A stretch of DNA of 64,000 nt. Source: an uncultured Pelagibacteraceae bacterium (lineage in GTDB: Bacteria; Pseudomonadota; Alphaproteobacteria; Pelagibacterales; Pelagibacteraceae). The DNA lies in the NCBI GenBank assembly GCA_902576785.1, contig CACGWC010000003.1, positions 1 through 64,000 of the forward strand, written 5' to 3'. Below, in pieces: positions 48,671 through 59,671 of this stretch (positions are counted from its first letter, which is position 1; every line of letters begins with the position of its first letter). Made by a program: the position numbers and the translations under genes. Under the pieces are notes generated by a model. The model saw only the letters and a program-made list of their open reading frames with translations, was not told the origin of the DNA and searched no databases.

Positions 48671-49731
48671 ATATCACTGGATGAATTTATATTTATATCA
48701 TTAACTTTTAAAGTATTTAGAAATTTCTCAGGATTATTATTATAAATTATTTTATATATAATTTCTTCGCTATTCATTTTCTCTATTTCATATTCATATA
48801 CAAAATCAGATTGATTTAATATATTTTCTAATTTGTCAGATGTTATGAAATTGCTGTTTTTTAATGAAATTTTTACAGGTATTGTAATTGAAGTATTGAT
48901 TTTATTAATCAACTTCCACTTGTCTTCGTATAAATTTTTTAAATTTAAAATAATTTGATCTAATGTTTTATTATCTTCATAATTGATATCTTTTTGATTT
49001 AAATTAAATTTGAAGTTTGAATTTGAAAAACCGATTTTAGAAAATATTTGTAAATTTTTTTTATTTTTATAAAATATTACAACAAAAATATTTTCGAAGT
49101 TATACTTATTTGTAATCTCAGATAAATCATTATTTTCAATATCGTTTTTTATTCTTTGAAAAAGACGAAAATTTTCAATATTTTCATCTGGTAAATTATA
49201 ATTTAATAAAAAATAATTTTTATTAACATTGTCCCAATTATTATAAAAATAATTTTCATCAAAAAACTTAATCTCGTTACTTTGTGTATCAATTAAAATT
49301 GGTATAAAAAGGACATCTGTAACTTTGGGGACAGAAGAAATAACATTTTTTTCCCTTATAAATGATAACAATTTTTTTTTGTCAAACTTAATCTCAAAAT
49401 CAACCTCATAATTATTGTTTACAAATTTTTCATTTGTTATGGAAAAATTATCAATCAATGAACTAATTTTATTGTTTGGTATATCTTTAAATAATTTTTT
49501 ATCTTTACTTTCTACAATTTTAAAAATTAACGTTTTAAATCCTTTTTCAAAACCCTTATTTATTACTTTATCTTTATTAAAATTTATGTCGTATTGTTCT
49601 TTAATTTTTATATTTTTAACTACGTAATTATCTGCAACTACTATAGCTGTGGAAAACTTGATAAAAACTAAAATGAAAAGTAAAAAAAAAAAGTATAAGT
49701 AAATATTAATTTTATTTTTAATTAAAAACAT
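48655..49731 (-). CDS. Hypothetical exported protein, DUF2066-like
   Basis: N-terminal TM/signal, position between hda-like and purM as in other alphaproteobacteria. Confidence 0.5.
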   Translation of the reverse strand: MFLIKNKINIYLYFFFLLFILVFIKFSTAIVVADNYVVKNIKIKEQYDINFNKDKVINKGFEKGFKTLIFKIVESKDKKLFKDIPNNKISSLIDNFSITNEKFVNNNYEVDFEIKFDKKKLLSFIREKNVISSVPKVTDVLFIPILIDTQSNEIKFFDENYFYNNWDNVNKNYFLLNYNLPDENIENFRLFQRIKNDIENNDLSEITNKYNFENIFVVIFYKNKKNLQIFSKIGFSNSNFKFNLNQKDINYEDNKTLDQIILNLKNLYEDKWKLINKINTSITIPVKISLKNSNFITSDKLENILNQSDFVYEYEIEKMNSEEIIYKIIYNNNPEKFLNTLKVNDININSSSDIWYIE

Positions 49732-49740
49732 AATTTAAAC

Positions 49741-50763
49741 ATGAGATCGAAAAATTTTACATATGAGAAAAGTGGTGTAAGCATAAAAAAAGCAGATAAA
49801 TTTATTAAATTTATATCTTCAAGTACAAAAAAATCAAAAAAAAGTGGTCATTTTAAGAATATTGGGGGATTTGGAGCGCTTACAAAATTGCCAAGTGATT
49901 TAAAAAATCCATATCTTGTAACTAGTACAGATGGAGTCGGTACAAAAATTGAAGTTGCAAATCTTCTAGGTAAATTTGATACAATTGGGTTAGATCTTGT
50001 GGCTATGTGTGTAAATGACATTATAGTTCAAGGAGCAAAACCTTTGCTTTTTTTAGATTACATATCAGTTGAAAAAATCGATACTAAAAAACTAAAAAGT
50101 ATAATTAGTGGAATTATTAAAGGCTGCAAGTTAGCTGACTGTGAATTAGTTGGTGGAGAAACTGCAGAGATGCCTGGAACATATTCTAAAGGAAAATTTG
50201 ATATTGCAGGATTTTCTTTGGGACTAGTAGATAAAGATAAAATACTATTAAATAAAATAAAAGAAGAAGATTTAGTGCTTGCAGTACCTTCAAGTGGTCT
50301 ACACTCAAATGGATTTTCCTTAGTAAGACATATTATAAAAAAAAAGAAAATTAATTTAAAAAAAAATTCATTTTTAAAAAAGGAATTATTGGTACCAACA
50401 AAAATATATGTAATGCATGTATTAGAATTAATTAAAAGAAAGTATTTGAATGCTTGTGCAAATATTACAGGAGGTGGTTTAAATGATAATATTAAAAGAA
50501 TAATACCAGATAATTATTGTGCTGAAATAAATTTAGAAAAAATAAAAACATTAAAAATATTTAGATGGCTAAAAAATCAAGGAGTTAGTGATCAAGAAAT
50601 GTTAAAAACTTTTAATTGCGGTGTTGGTTTTTGTTTAATAGTAAAACGTTCAAATTACAAAAAAATAATAAGATTTTTTCCAAAAAAATTTAAACCATAT
50701 GTTATTGGAAAAATTACAAAAAATTCAGAAAAAGTAAAATTGAGTGGAAAAGTTATCTGGTAA
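49741..50763 (+). CDS. purM: Phosphoribosylformylglycinamidine cyclo-ligase
   Basis: YLVTSTDGVGTKIEVA, CVNDIIVQGAKPLLFLDYI, LVGGETAEMPGTY, SSGLHSNGFSLVR. Confidence 0.96.
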   Translation: MRSKNFTYEKSGVSIKKADKFIKFISSSTKKSKKSGHFKNIGGFGALTKLPSDLKNPYLVTSTDGVGTKIEVANLLGKFDTIGLDLVAMCVNDIIVQGAKPLLFLDYISVEKIDTKKLKSIISGIIKGCKLADCELVGGETAEMPGTYSKGKFDIAGFSLGLVDKDKILLNKIKEEDLVLAVPSSGLHSNGFSLVRHIIKKKKINLKKNSFLKKELLVPTKIYVMHVLELIKRKYLNACANITGGGLNDNIKRIIPDNYCAEINLEKIKTLKIFRWLKNQGVSDQEMLKTFNCGVGFCLIVKRSNYKKIIRFFPKKFKPYVIGKITKNSEKVKLSGKVIW

Positions 50764-51322
50764 AAAAATTACTGCAGTATTAATAAGTGGTAGAGGAAGC
50801 AATCTAAGATCATTAATAAAATATTCAAAAACCAAAAAATCTTTAATTAGAATTGTTCTAGTTATCTCTGATAATTTTAGTGCAAAAGGATTAAATTATG
50901 CAAATAAATCCAATATTAATAATATCGTTATTAAATATTCTAATAGAAAAAGTTTTGAAGATCGTTTGTTTAAATTATTAAGGAGAAATAATGTTGATTT
51001 GATTTGTTTAGCTGGATTTATGAAAATACTTTCAGGTAAATTTATAAAAAAATTAAATAAAACTATAATTAATATTCACCCCTCTCTTCTGCCAAAGTAT
51101 AAAGGACTAAATACACATAATAGAGCAATTCAAAATAAAGAAAAATACTCTGGAGCTACAGTTCATATTGTTAGTGATAAATTAGATTCGGGTAAAATTA
51201 TATTACAAAAAAAAGTAAAAATTACAAAATCGGATAGTAAAAAAAGTTTAGAAAAAAAAGTTTTAAAAATTGAGCATAAAATTTACCCAAAAGCAATTAT
51301 TAAATTATTATCTAGTGATTAA
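50744..51322 (+). CDS. purN: Phosphoribosylglycinamide formyltransferase
   Basis: VLISGRGSNLRSLI, ICLAGFMKILS, INIHPSLLPKYKGLNTHNRAIQ, GATVHIVSDKLDSG. Confidence 0.96.
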   Translation: MEKLSGKKITAVLISGRGSNLRSLIKYSKTKKSLIRIVLVISDNFSAKGLNYANKSNINNIVIKYSNRKSFEDRLFKLLRRNNVDLICLAGFMKILSGKFIKKLNKTIINIHPSLLPKYKGLNTHNRAIQNKEKYSGATVHIVSDKLDSGKIILQKKVKITKSDSKKSLEKKVLKIEHKIYPKAIIKLLSSD

Positions 51323-51722
51323 AAAAAAAATCTAATTCAATCTTCGCATTTTCAGGACTATCTGAGCCATGAACAGAGTTTTTATCAATTGAAATACCGT
51401 ATTTTTTCCTTAAAGTACCCTCCTCTGCATCTACTGGATTTGTTGCCCCCATTAACTTTCTATTTTCTGCAACTGCATTTTCTCTTTGTAAAGTCATGAC
51501 AACAATAGGACCTGATGATAAGTAACTACATAAATCGTTATAAAATGGTTTGGATTCATGTACTTTATAAAATCTTTCGGCTTCCTCTTTAGATATATGA
51601 ATTTTTTTTTCTTTTATTATTTCAAATCCTTTGTTTGTAAATTCCTGCTTAATTTGATCTTGCAGATTTCTTTCAACAGCATCTGGTTTAATTATCGATA
51701 GAGTTTGCTCAATATTACTCAT
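51312..51722 (-). CDS. ndk: Nucleoside diphosphate kinase
   Basis: EQTLSIIKPDAVERN, MGATNPVDAEEGTLRKKYG, NSVHGSDSPENA. Confidence 0.96.
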   Translation of the reverse strand: MSNIEQTLSIIKPDAVERNLQDQIKQEFTNKGFEIIKEKKIHISKEEAERFYKVHESKPFYNDLCSYLSSGPIVVMTLQRENAVAENRKLMGATNPVDAEEGTLRKKYGISIDKNSVHGSDSPENAKIELDFFFNH

Positions 51723-53151
51723 AATTATCTTCTATTAATTTATTTAACAATCTTACTCCATAACCAGTTGCACCACCAGAGTTAAGCGCTCCTCCATATT
51801 TTGAAAATGCCATGCCAGCAATATCTAAGTGAGCCCAAGGAGTTTTGTTTAATATGAACCTTTGCAAAAATTGTGCTGCTGTAGTCGAACCTGCTCCACC
51901 TACATAATTAATATTTTGCATATCTGCGTTTTTTGAATTTATTAGTTTGTCAAAGTTTTCGTTTAAAGGCATTCTCCAAAGTTTTTCTTCAACACTTTCA
52001 CCTGCATCAATTAGTTGTTTAGATAATTTATCGTTATTTGAAAATAGACCTGCATATTCTGAGCCAAGAGAAACAATTATAGCCCCAGTTAATGTTGCTA
52101 AATCAACAATAAATCGCGGCTTAAATTTTTCTTCTGTAAATGTTAAAGCATCAGCTAAAACTAATCTTCCTTCAGCATCAGTATTTAAAATCTCAATTGT
52201 TTTTCCACTATATGATTTAACGATATCACCAGGTCTTTGAGCATTTCCACTTACCATATTTTCAACAAGTCCAACCACTCCAACTGCGTTAATTTTTGAT
52301 TTTCTTAATGCGAGGGTTTTCATTAAACCAACGACAGTAGCTGAGCCTGCCATATCATAGGTCATATCTTCCATAAATTTTGCTGGTTTTAAAGAATAAC
52401 CTCCAGTATCAAAGCAGACACCTTTTCCAACAAATGCTAAAGGTTTAGATTTACTTTTCGTACCTTTCCATTCTATAGTTACTAAATATGAACCTCTGAC
52501 ACTTCCTTGGCCTACACCCAATAAAGCATTCATACCCATTCTTTTTAATTTTTTTTGATCATATACGGTAACTTTTAATCCAAATTTTCTTAATTTAACA
52601 ATACGTCTTGCATATTCGTCTGGATGCAGAACATTTCCTGGCTCAGATACTAGATCTCTAGTAAGAAAGACACCCTCTAAAAGTGAATTTAATTTATTTC
52701 TCAAAACATTTATTTTTTTTGAATTATCCCCGACCGCATATAAATATGTCGTTAAATTTTTTGATTTATCAGTTTTATAAACATTAAATTCATATGATTT
52801 AAGTTGCATGCCATGTAAAAACTTCTCTATTTGTATGTTAGTAATATTTAATGAACTTGTTTCAAAAAAAGATTTCTCTATTTTATTGCTCTCTAAAAAT
52901 AAGAATAAATTAGATCCAAGTTTCTCATAGTCTAAAGAAGTTTTAGACTTCATACAATTTACAAAAATATAAATTTTGTCGTTTATATTTTGAATAAGAA
53001 ATTTTCTCTCCAAGAATAATTTATTATCAAATATAGGTTTATTTAGAGATTTAACGATTTTATTTTGAGTAGATTTATCCTTTAATAAAATAACCTGATT
53101 ATCTTTGGCTACTTTGGGTACTTTAGTTACAAAATCTAATTTTAGCTTCAT
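51715..53151 (-). CDS. pepA: Leucyl aminopeptidase (M17)
   Basis: FVGKGVCFDTGGYSLKP, ILNTDAEGRLVLADAL, GGATGYGVRLL. Confidence 0.95.
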   Translation of the reverse strand: MKLKLDFVTKVPKVAKDNQVILLKDKSTQNKIVKSLNKPIFDNKLFLERKFLIQNINDKIYIFVNCMKSKTSLDYEKLGSNLFLFLESNKIEKSFFETSSLNITNIQIEKFLHGMQLKSYEFNVYKTDKSKNLTTYLYAVGDNSKKINVLRNKLNSLLEGVFLTRDLVSEPGNVLHPDEYARRIVKLRKFGLKVTVYDQKKLKRMGMNALLGVGQGSVRGSYLVTIEWKGTKSKSKPLAFVGKGVCFDTGGYSLKPAKFMEDMTYDMAGSATVVGLMKTLALRKSKINAVGVVGLVENMVSGNAQRPGDIVKSYSGKTIEILNTDAEGRLVLADALTFTEEKFKPRFIVDLATLTGAIIVSLGSEYAGLFSNNDKLSKQLIDAGESVEEKLWRMPLNENFDKLINSKNADMQNINYVGGAGSTTAAQFLQRFILNKTPWAHLDIAGMAFSKYGGALNSGGATGYGVRLLNKLIEDNYE

Positions 53152-53205
53152 TTTTTTGAAATATTTAATAGATAATGTTGTATATTTATTAAATTACTAA
53201 TTTCA

Positions 53206-54336
53206 ATGAATAAATTAATTTTTCGCAAATTATCGAGTGATATTTTAATATTTTTTCTATTATCTTCGCTTGCTATTACATCTATTGTGTGGGTTATTCA
53301 AGGTGTTAATCTTTTAGATATTGTTACAGAAAAAGGGCATTCCATAAATGTTTATTTTACATATACGCTACTCAATCTGCCTAAAATCTTCAGTAAACTT
53401 TTAATATTCACATATTTTTTAACTTTATTCGTGATATTAAACAGATATGAAGAAAGTAACGAAATTCTTGTTTTTTGGACAAATGGTATAAAAAAAATAT
53501 CTTTTATTAACTTTATTGGAATTTTTTCGATCACATTTTTGGCATTACAATTAACTTTGAATTTATACATTGTACCTATATCACAAAATTTAGCTCAAAA
53601 TTATCTAAAAAATTCATCATTAGATTTCTTTCCAAAGCTTGTTGAAGAAAAAAAGTTTTTAAACATAATGCAAAATTTAACTATTTTTGTAGAAGAGCAT
53701 GATGATAATGGAAATTTAAAAGGCATCTATATAAAAGAAAATTTAAAGAATAATGAAAAAAAAATAATCATAGCAAATGAAGGTGTACTAATTAGCAATA
53801 TAAATGATTTTAGTTTTAAACTATTTGATGGAAAAATTACAAATATAATTAATAATGGTAGTTTTAATCTAAGTTTTAAAGAAACAACTTATGATTTATC
53901 AAAATTAAATTCAAAAACAAGACAAGTTACTAAATTAAACGAGACGAATACCCCTTTTTTATTATTTTGTTTAGAGAGATTTATAGAAAAAAGAAAAGAT
54001 AAAAATCTAAGATGCGGTGGGGAAAATTCATTTTTAATTAAAGAAATTTATGAAGAAATTTTTAAACGAGCCATAAATCCAGTTTATATTATAATCCTAT
54101 CACTTGTTAGTTCATTGGTTATTCTTAAACCCAAAGTTAAAAATTTTGGAAATTATTATAAAAGTTTATTATTTTTTGTAGGATTTGTAATAATATTATT
54201 TTCTGAATTAAGTTACAAATTTATATTCTCATCAATTTATATTGAAATATTTTTCATAATTTTACCAATTATTTTAATATTACTATTTTATTTTTATATT
54301 TTATTAATTACAAAATTTAAATTTAGACACTTATGA
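53206..54336 (+). CDS. lptF: LPS export permease LptF
   Basis: YjgP/YjgQ-type TM layout, followed by lptG and lptD. Confidence 0.85.
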   Translation: MNKLIFRKLSSDILIFFLLSSLAITSIVWVIQGVNLLDIVTEKGHSINVYFTYTLLNLPKIFSKLLIFTYFLTLFVILNRYEESNEILVFWTNGIKKISFINFIGIFSITFLALQLTLNLYIVPISQNLAQNYLKNSSLDFFPKLVEEKKFLNIMQNLTIFVEEHDDNGNLKGIYIKENLKNNEKKIIIANEGVLISNINDFSFKLFDGKITNIINNGSFNLSFKETTYDLSKLNSKTRQVTKLNETNTPFLLFCLERFIEKRKDKNLRCGGENSFLIKEIYEEIFKRAINPVYIIILSLVSSLVILKPKVKNFGNYYKSLLFFVGFVIILFSELSYKFIFSSIYIEIFFIILPIILILLFYFYILLITKFKFRHL

Positions 54337-55415
54337 TTTTTAAAAAGTATCAAAAGTATATTTACTCGTTATTTTCAAAAAATTTTTTTGTAATTAGTTT
54401 AATGTTTTTTTGTGTAGTAATAATAATTAATTTTTTTGAAGAAATAAGATTTGCAGAAAAGTATGGTGCAGAAGTTCAATATATTTTGTATTTGTCCTTT
54501 ATCAATGCTCCTTCTTTAATATTTGAAATATTTCCGTTTATATTTTTAATTACTGTTAAAATATTTTATCTTAGGTTAATTGATAAACAGGAGCTAGCGA
54601 TACTAAATTCGAATGGAATAAGTAACCTTAAGATTATATTTCAATTAACAATAATCACATCAATTATTGGCTTATTTTTGCTAGTTTTTTTCTATTATTT
54701 TTCATCAAATTTGAAGAGTAAATACTTAGATATAAAAAATAGATTTTCAAATTCAAACGAATATTTAGCTGTTGTTAATGATGATGGCTTATGGATCAAG
54801 GAAGAGATAGAGGACAATTTATATATTATTCATGCTGAAAAATTTGATGAAAATGAACTAAGATCTATAACTATTTCAGAGGCAAGTAAATACTATGAGA
54901 ACAAGAGAACAATTATAGCAGAAAAAGCTAATATTAATTCAAAAAACTGGCAATTATCGAATGTTTCTTTACTTAGCGATGAGAGTAATATTAAATATCT
55001 AAAAACTTATGTTTATAATTCATCATTTAATGGAGAAATAATTTCAAATCTATTTTCTAACTTAAATTCATTAAATATTGTTGAGTTGCACAAATTGTCT
55101 AATAGCTATAAGAAAATTGGTTATTCTAATACTGAGATAAAACTTCATTTAAATAAAATTTATAGTATGCCAATTTTTTTTATATTAATGACAATACTAG
55201 GCTTCATTATAATTAATAAATTGAAAAAAATAAAATCAAAATTTTTTGTAATAATATTTGGAATTTTTATTTCTGTTATAGTTTATTATTTAAATTTTTT
55301 TTCAGGTGTTTTGGGAAATAAGGGGGCTCTTCCAATTTATTTATCAGTTTGGATGCCACTTATAATTTTATTATTAATATGCAATATTGGTATAATTAAA
55401 ATAAATGAAAACTAA
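54333..55415 (+). CDS. lptG: LPS export permease LptG
   Basis: YjgP/YjgQ-type; operon position. Confidence 0.85.
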   Translation: MIFKKYQKYIYSLFSKNFFVISLMFFCVVIIINFFEEIRFAEKYGAEVQYILYLSFINAPSLIFEIFPFIFLITVKIFYLRLIDKQELAILNSNGISNLKIIFQLTIITSIIGLFLLVFFYYFSSNLKSKYLDIKNRFSNSNEYLAVVNDDGLWIKEEIEDNLYIIHAEKFDENELRSITISEASKYYENKRTIIAEKANINSKNWQLSNVSLLSDESNIKYLKTYVYNSSFNGEIISNLFSNLNSLNIVELHKLSNSYKKIGYSNTEIKLHLNKIYSMPIFFILMTILGFIIINKLKKIKSKFFVIIFGIFISVIVYYLNFFSGVLGNKGALPIYLSVWMPLIILLLICNIGIIKINEN

Positions 55416-57804
55416 ACTTACATTTGCAATTATTTTTTTAATTTTTGCTTTAATAAATAAGTCAATTTCAGATGATATCGATTTTGAAGCATCTAATATG
55501 GATATTAAAGATAATGGAAATTTAATTTTAGCTTATAAATCTAAAACCTTAGTTCCTTCAAAAAAAATAGAGATTAAATCTAATGAAGTTAAATATTACA
55601 AAAAAAAAAATATAATTATATTCATAGGTGATGTTTATTTTCATGACCAGATAAATGATATGATAATCGAAAGTAATAAAATAAATTATAACAGGAATTC
55701 CAATATTATTTATAGCAGTGGAGAAACTTTAATAAATTATAAAAATGAGTATAACATTAAATCAACAGATGTTTTTTATAATAGAAAAAACTTAGAAATT
55801 TATGGTGAAAAAGAAGCAAATATTGAAGATTTAAATAAAAATTATTACAATTTAAAAGATAAATTTAAATTCAACTTATCTAAAAATTTAATCCAATCAG
55901 AGAAATCAATCATTATTGATAATGAAAAGAACAAATATGTTTTTGATAATTTGATCCTTGACTTAAATACAAATGAAATCGCTGGGAAAGAATTAAAAGT
56001 TGAGTATGAAAAATCTTATTTTGGTAACAAAAATAATGATCCTCAATTGAAAGGCCGAAGTGTATATTCAAATGATGATGAATTAAAAGTATACAAAGCC
56101 GTCTTTAGCACATGCAACATAGATAATAAAAAATGTAGAGGTTGGGAGCTTAATAGTAAAGAATTTAGGCATGACAAAATCAAGAAAATTTTTGAATATA
56201 AAGATACATGGCTTAAAATACTTGATTATAAAGTCTTTTTCTTACCCTACTTCAATCACCCTGATCCATCAATTAAAAGAAAGTCGGGATTTTTAACCCC
56301 ATCTTATTCAACCTCTGAAGTTCAAGGAAATTCTATAAAAATTCCGTATTTTAAAGTTTTAGGTATTGATAAAGATTTGACTTTTAATCCAATATTTTTT
56401 GCAGATAAAAGTTTTTTATTACAAAATGAATACAGACAAATTTTTAAAAATTCTTATACTTTAAGTGATTTTGGACTTCTTGTTGGTGAAGGAGGTACCA
56501 AAGGTCATTTTTTCTATAATCAAATTGGAAAGCTAAGTGATCGAACAGATTATGAGATAAATATTGAAAGTGTTAGAGGTGATAATTACTTAAAAAATTA
56601 TAATTTAAAATCCTCTTCAAAATTAATTACTAATGATAATGTATTAAAATCCAGGATTGACTTGGATCAAAGTTTTTCTGACTCAAAACTAAAGACATCT
56701 TTTAAGGTTTTTGAAGACTTGTCTAAAAATAAAAATGATAGATACCAATATATTTTTCCCAAATATGACTTCGTGAAAAATATAAAGATCCCTGATAATT
56801 ATAACGGAAATTTTACTTTCTCTACAAGTGGTTACAATAAGAATTATAATACTAATATGCACGATAGTGTTTTGTCGAATACTTTTCACTTTAATTCTGA
56901 TGACTTTGTTTCTTCGAAGGGAATGGTTACTCACTATGATTTGGTATTGGAAAATATAAATAGTTACTCAAATAATTCATCTAACTTCGAAAAAAATGCT
57001 AATTATACATTATTTGAAACTTTTAAATTAGATTTTTCATTGCCTTTGATAAAAAAAATGGAAAATAATAATAATTATTTGAAACCTAAAGCTTCTTTTA
57101 GATATAGTCCTAATGGGAACATTGATATGTCTTCGCAAGATACTGTTATTGATTATAATAATGCTTTCAGTTTAAACAGAATTGGAAATGAAGGCGGAGA
57201 AGCACTAACATTAGGGTTAGAATTTGAAAAATTTAATAATGAAGTGGGTGAAATATTCAGTGCTAGAGTAGGAAATATTTTGAAACCATACAAGGATGCT
57301 AAAATGCCATCAAAATCTAAATTAGACCAAACAAGATCTGATATATTTGGGGATTTAAATTACAAAATAAGTAAAAATTTAAAACTTGGCTATTCATTTT
57401 CTTATGACAGAGACTTGGATTTTTCTAATTTGGACTCCTTAAATTTAGATGCAAGTATTAATAATTTATTCACAAACTTCAATTATTATACTGAAAATAA
57501 CGACTTTGGTGACGAAGAAACATTAAGAAATAAAACCAGGTATAAAATTGATAATAATACAAATTTAATTTTTACCACTGCAAAAGACCTAAAAGATGAT
57601 TTTACAGAATATTATAACCTTGCTTTTGAATATTTAACTGACTGTATTTCGATAAATTTAAACTACAATAAAACTTTTTACAGTGATGGAAATTTAGAGC
57701 CCGATAATACTTTATCTTTTTTGATAAAAATTATTCCTTTTACCGAGTTTGGAGTGCCGAATGTAGGCAATATAATCAATAGATCTTCAAATGTTATTAA
57801 TTAA
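55405..57804 (+). CDS. lptD: LPS assembly outer membrane protein LptD
   Basis: Signal peptide; FSTCNIDNKKCRGWELNSKEFRHDKIKK, LPYFNHPDPSIKRKSGFLTPSY; beta-rich C-term. Confidence 0.92.
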   Translation: MKTKLTFAIIFLIFALINKSISDDIDFEASNMDIKDNGNLILAYKSKTLVPSKKIEIKSNEVKYYKKKNIIIFIGDVYFHDQINDMIIESNKINYNRNSNIIYSSGETLINYKNEYNIKSTDVFYNRKNLEIYGEKEANIEDLNKNYYNLKDKFKFNLSKNLIQSEKSIIIDNEKNKYVFDNLILDLNTNEIAGKELKVEYEKSYFGNKNNDPQLKGRSVYSNDDELKVYKAVFSTCNIDNKKCRGWELNSKEFRHDKIKKIFEYKDTWLKILDYKVFFLPYFNHPDPSIKRKSGFLTPSYSTSEVQGNSIKIPYFKVLGIDKDLTFNPIFFADKSFLLQNEYRQIFKNSYTLSDFGLLVGEGGTKGHFFYNQIGKLSDRTDYEINIESVRGDNYLKNYNLKSSSKLITNDNVLKSRIDLDQSFSDSKLKTSFKVFEDLSKNKNDRYQYIFPKYDFVKNIKIPDNYNGNFTFSTSGYNKNYNTNMHDSVLSNTFHFNSDDFVSSKGMVTHYDLVLENINSYSNNSSNFEKNANYTLFETFKLDFSLPLIKKMENNNNYLKPKASFRYSPNGNIDMSSQDTVIDYNNAFSLNRIGNEGGEALTLGLEFEKFNNEVGEIFSARVGNILKPYKDAKMPSKSKLDQTRSDIFGDLNYKISKNLKLGYSFSYDRDLDFSNLDSLNLDASINNLFTNFNYYTENNDFGDEETLRNKTRYKIDNNTNLIFTTAKDLKDDFTEYYNLAFEYLTDCISINLNYNKTFYSDGNLEPDNTLSFLIKIIPFTEFGVPNVGNIINRSSNVIN

Positions 57805-58717
57805 AATTATTGTTATATCTATTTTTTTTGTTTTAAATTCATTCATCGTAGAAGCAAATATTAAAATCAAATATAAAATTGGCACTGAAATTATTACAAA
57901 TATAGATATTTTAAATGAAAAAAATTATTTAATCTTTCTAAGACCCAGTTTAAAAAACTTACCTGAAGATGAAATTTTAAAAATATCAGAAAATTCATTA
58001 ATAAGAGAAATAATAAAAAAAAGGGAAATAAGTATAATTTTTAAAAATTTTGAAGATACAGAATTTATGGATGAAATAAAAAAAAACTTATTTAATTTTA
58101 AAAATGTTGATAACGAAAATGAATTTAAGTTACTAGCTAAAGAAAATAATATAAATTACGAAAAAATCCTTGAAAAAATAAAAATTGAAGGTCTATGGAA
58201 TGATTTTATATTCAAAAAATACAATTCATTAGTTAGAATTGATGAAAAAAAGTTAAAAAATCAGTTATCAAATAAATTAGAAAATAACAAAAAATATGAA
58301 TACAATATTTCTGAATTAATATTTGAAATTAATGAGCAAGAAAATTTATCAAATAAAAAAAAAATTATAGTAAATTATATTAAAAATAATTCTTTTAAAG
58401 CTGCAGCAAGTAAGTTTAGTATTTCTAATACATCTCAAATTGGGGGGGAAATAGGTTGGGTTAAAGAAACATTGTTATCAGAAAAGCTATCAAAAGAATT
58501 AAGTAAAATTTTAATTGGTGGTATCACAGAAGCTATCAAACATCCTAATGGATATTTATTACTAAAAGTAAATGACAAAAGACAAATTAAACAAGTTATA
58601 AATGCAGAAAAGGAATTAAAAAATCTAATTAATTATGAAAGAAATAAACAATTAAATCAATTTTCACTTTTACATTATAAAAAATTAAAACAAAATATTA
58701 TTATAAATGAATTCTAA
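57791..58717 (+). CDS. SurA-like periplasmic peptidyl-prolyl isomerase
   Basis: Signal peptide; parvulin-like SKFSISNTSQIGGEIGWVKETLLSEKLSKEL; between lptD and pdxA. Confidence 0.8.
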   Translation: MLLIKIIVISIFFVLNSFIVEANIKIKYKIGTEIITNIDILNEKNYLIFLRPSLKNLPEDEILKISENSLIREIIKKREISIIFKNFEDTEFMDEIKKNLFNFKNVDNENEFKLLAKENNINYEKILEKIKIEGLWNDFIFKKYNSLVRIDEKKLKNQLSNKLENNKKYEYNISELIFEINEQENLSNKKKIIVNYIKNNSFKAAASKFSISNTSQIGGEIGWVKETLLSEKLSKELSKILIGGITEAIKHPNGYLLLKVNDKRQIKQVINAEKELKNLINYERNKQLNQFSLLHYKKLKQNIIINEF

Positions 58718-59669
58718 TTATATAATTATAGTATTAGGAGAGCCCTATAGTACATTTTCAGAAATTATAGCAAAATATTTCTATAAGAAAAAAAAATTTA
58801 AAAAATATGTTGTTCTAATAGGAAATATAAATTTATTAAAAAGACAACTGAACAAATTAAAATACAGTATAAATTTCAATGAAATAAAAGATTTAAAGAG
58901 TGCTAAAGCTAATGCAGTTAATATTATTAATATTAATTTTTTATATAAAAAAGTATTTTCAACTGTTACCAATCTATCTTCAAAATATATTGAAAAATGT
59001 TTCGATTTATCACTTGAATTGATAAAAAAAAATAAAAAAAAATGTATTTTAATTAATGGACCAGTATCTAAAGAAACTTTTTTAAATAAGAAATATCTTG
59101 GTATTACCGAGTATCTCTCAAGAAAAACAAATTCTAAAAATGAAACAATGTTAATTTATAATGATAAATTGTCTGTTTCACCTCTGACAACTCATATACC
59201 ATTGAAATATGTATCAAAAAAAATATCCAAAGAAAAAATTATAAATTGTGTGATAAATTTAAATAATTTTTATTCTAAGGTTTTAAAGAAGAAAGCTAAA
59301 TTTGCAATTTTAGGCTTAAACCCCCACTGTGAAACTGTTGATCAATTTAGCGAAGAAGACAAAATAATAGTTCCATCAATTAGAATATTAAAGAAAAAAG
59401 GTATAAAACTAGAAGGAGTATTTCCAGCAGATACATTCTTTTTAGAAAAAAATATAAAAAAGTATGATGTTGTGATTGGTATGTATCATGATCAAGTATT
59501 AACTCCTATTAAAACTCTTTTTAAATTTAAAGCGATAAATATTACAATTGGCCTTCCATTCATACGAATTTCACCGGATCATGGACCAAATTCAGCAATG
59601 CAAGGAAAAAATCTTTCAGATCCATCATCTTTTTTTTATGCAATGAAATTTGCAGAAAATATTAATTAA
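58707..59669 (+). CDS. pdxA: 4-hydroxythreonine-4-phosphate dehydrogenase
   Basis: LGLNPHCETVDQFSEEDKIIVPSI, GVFPADTFF, MYHDQVLTPIKTLF, SPDHGP. Confidence 0.93.
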   Translation: MNSNYIIIVLGEPYSTFSEIIAKYFYKKKKFKKYVVLIGNINLLKRQLNKLKYSINFNEIKDLKSAKANAVNIININFLYKKVFSTVTNLSSKYIEKCFDLSLELIKKNKKKCILINGPVSKETFLNKKYLGITEYLSRKTNSKNETMLIYNDKLSVSPLTTHIPLKYVSKKISKEKIINCVINLNNFYSKVLKKKAKFAILGLNPHCETVDQFSEEDKIIVPSIRILKKKGIKLEGVFPADTFFLEKNIKKYDVVIGMYHDQVLTPIKTLFKFKAINITIGLPFIRISPDHGPNSAMQGKNLSDPSSFFYAMKFAENIN

Positions 59670-59671
59670 AA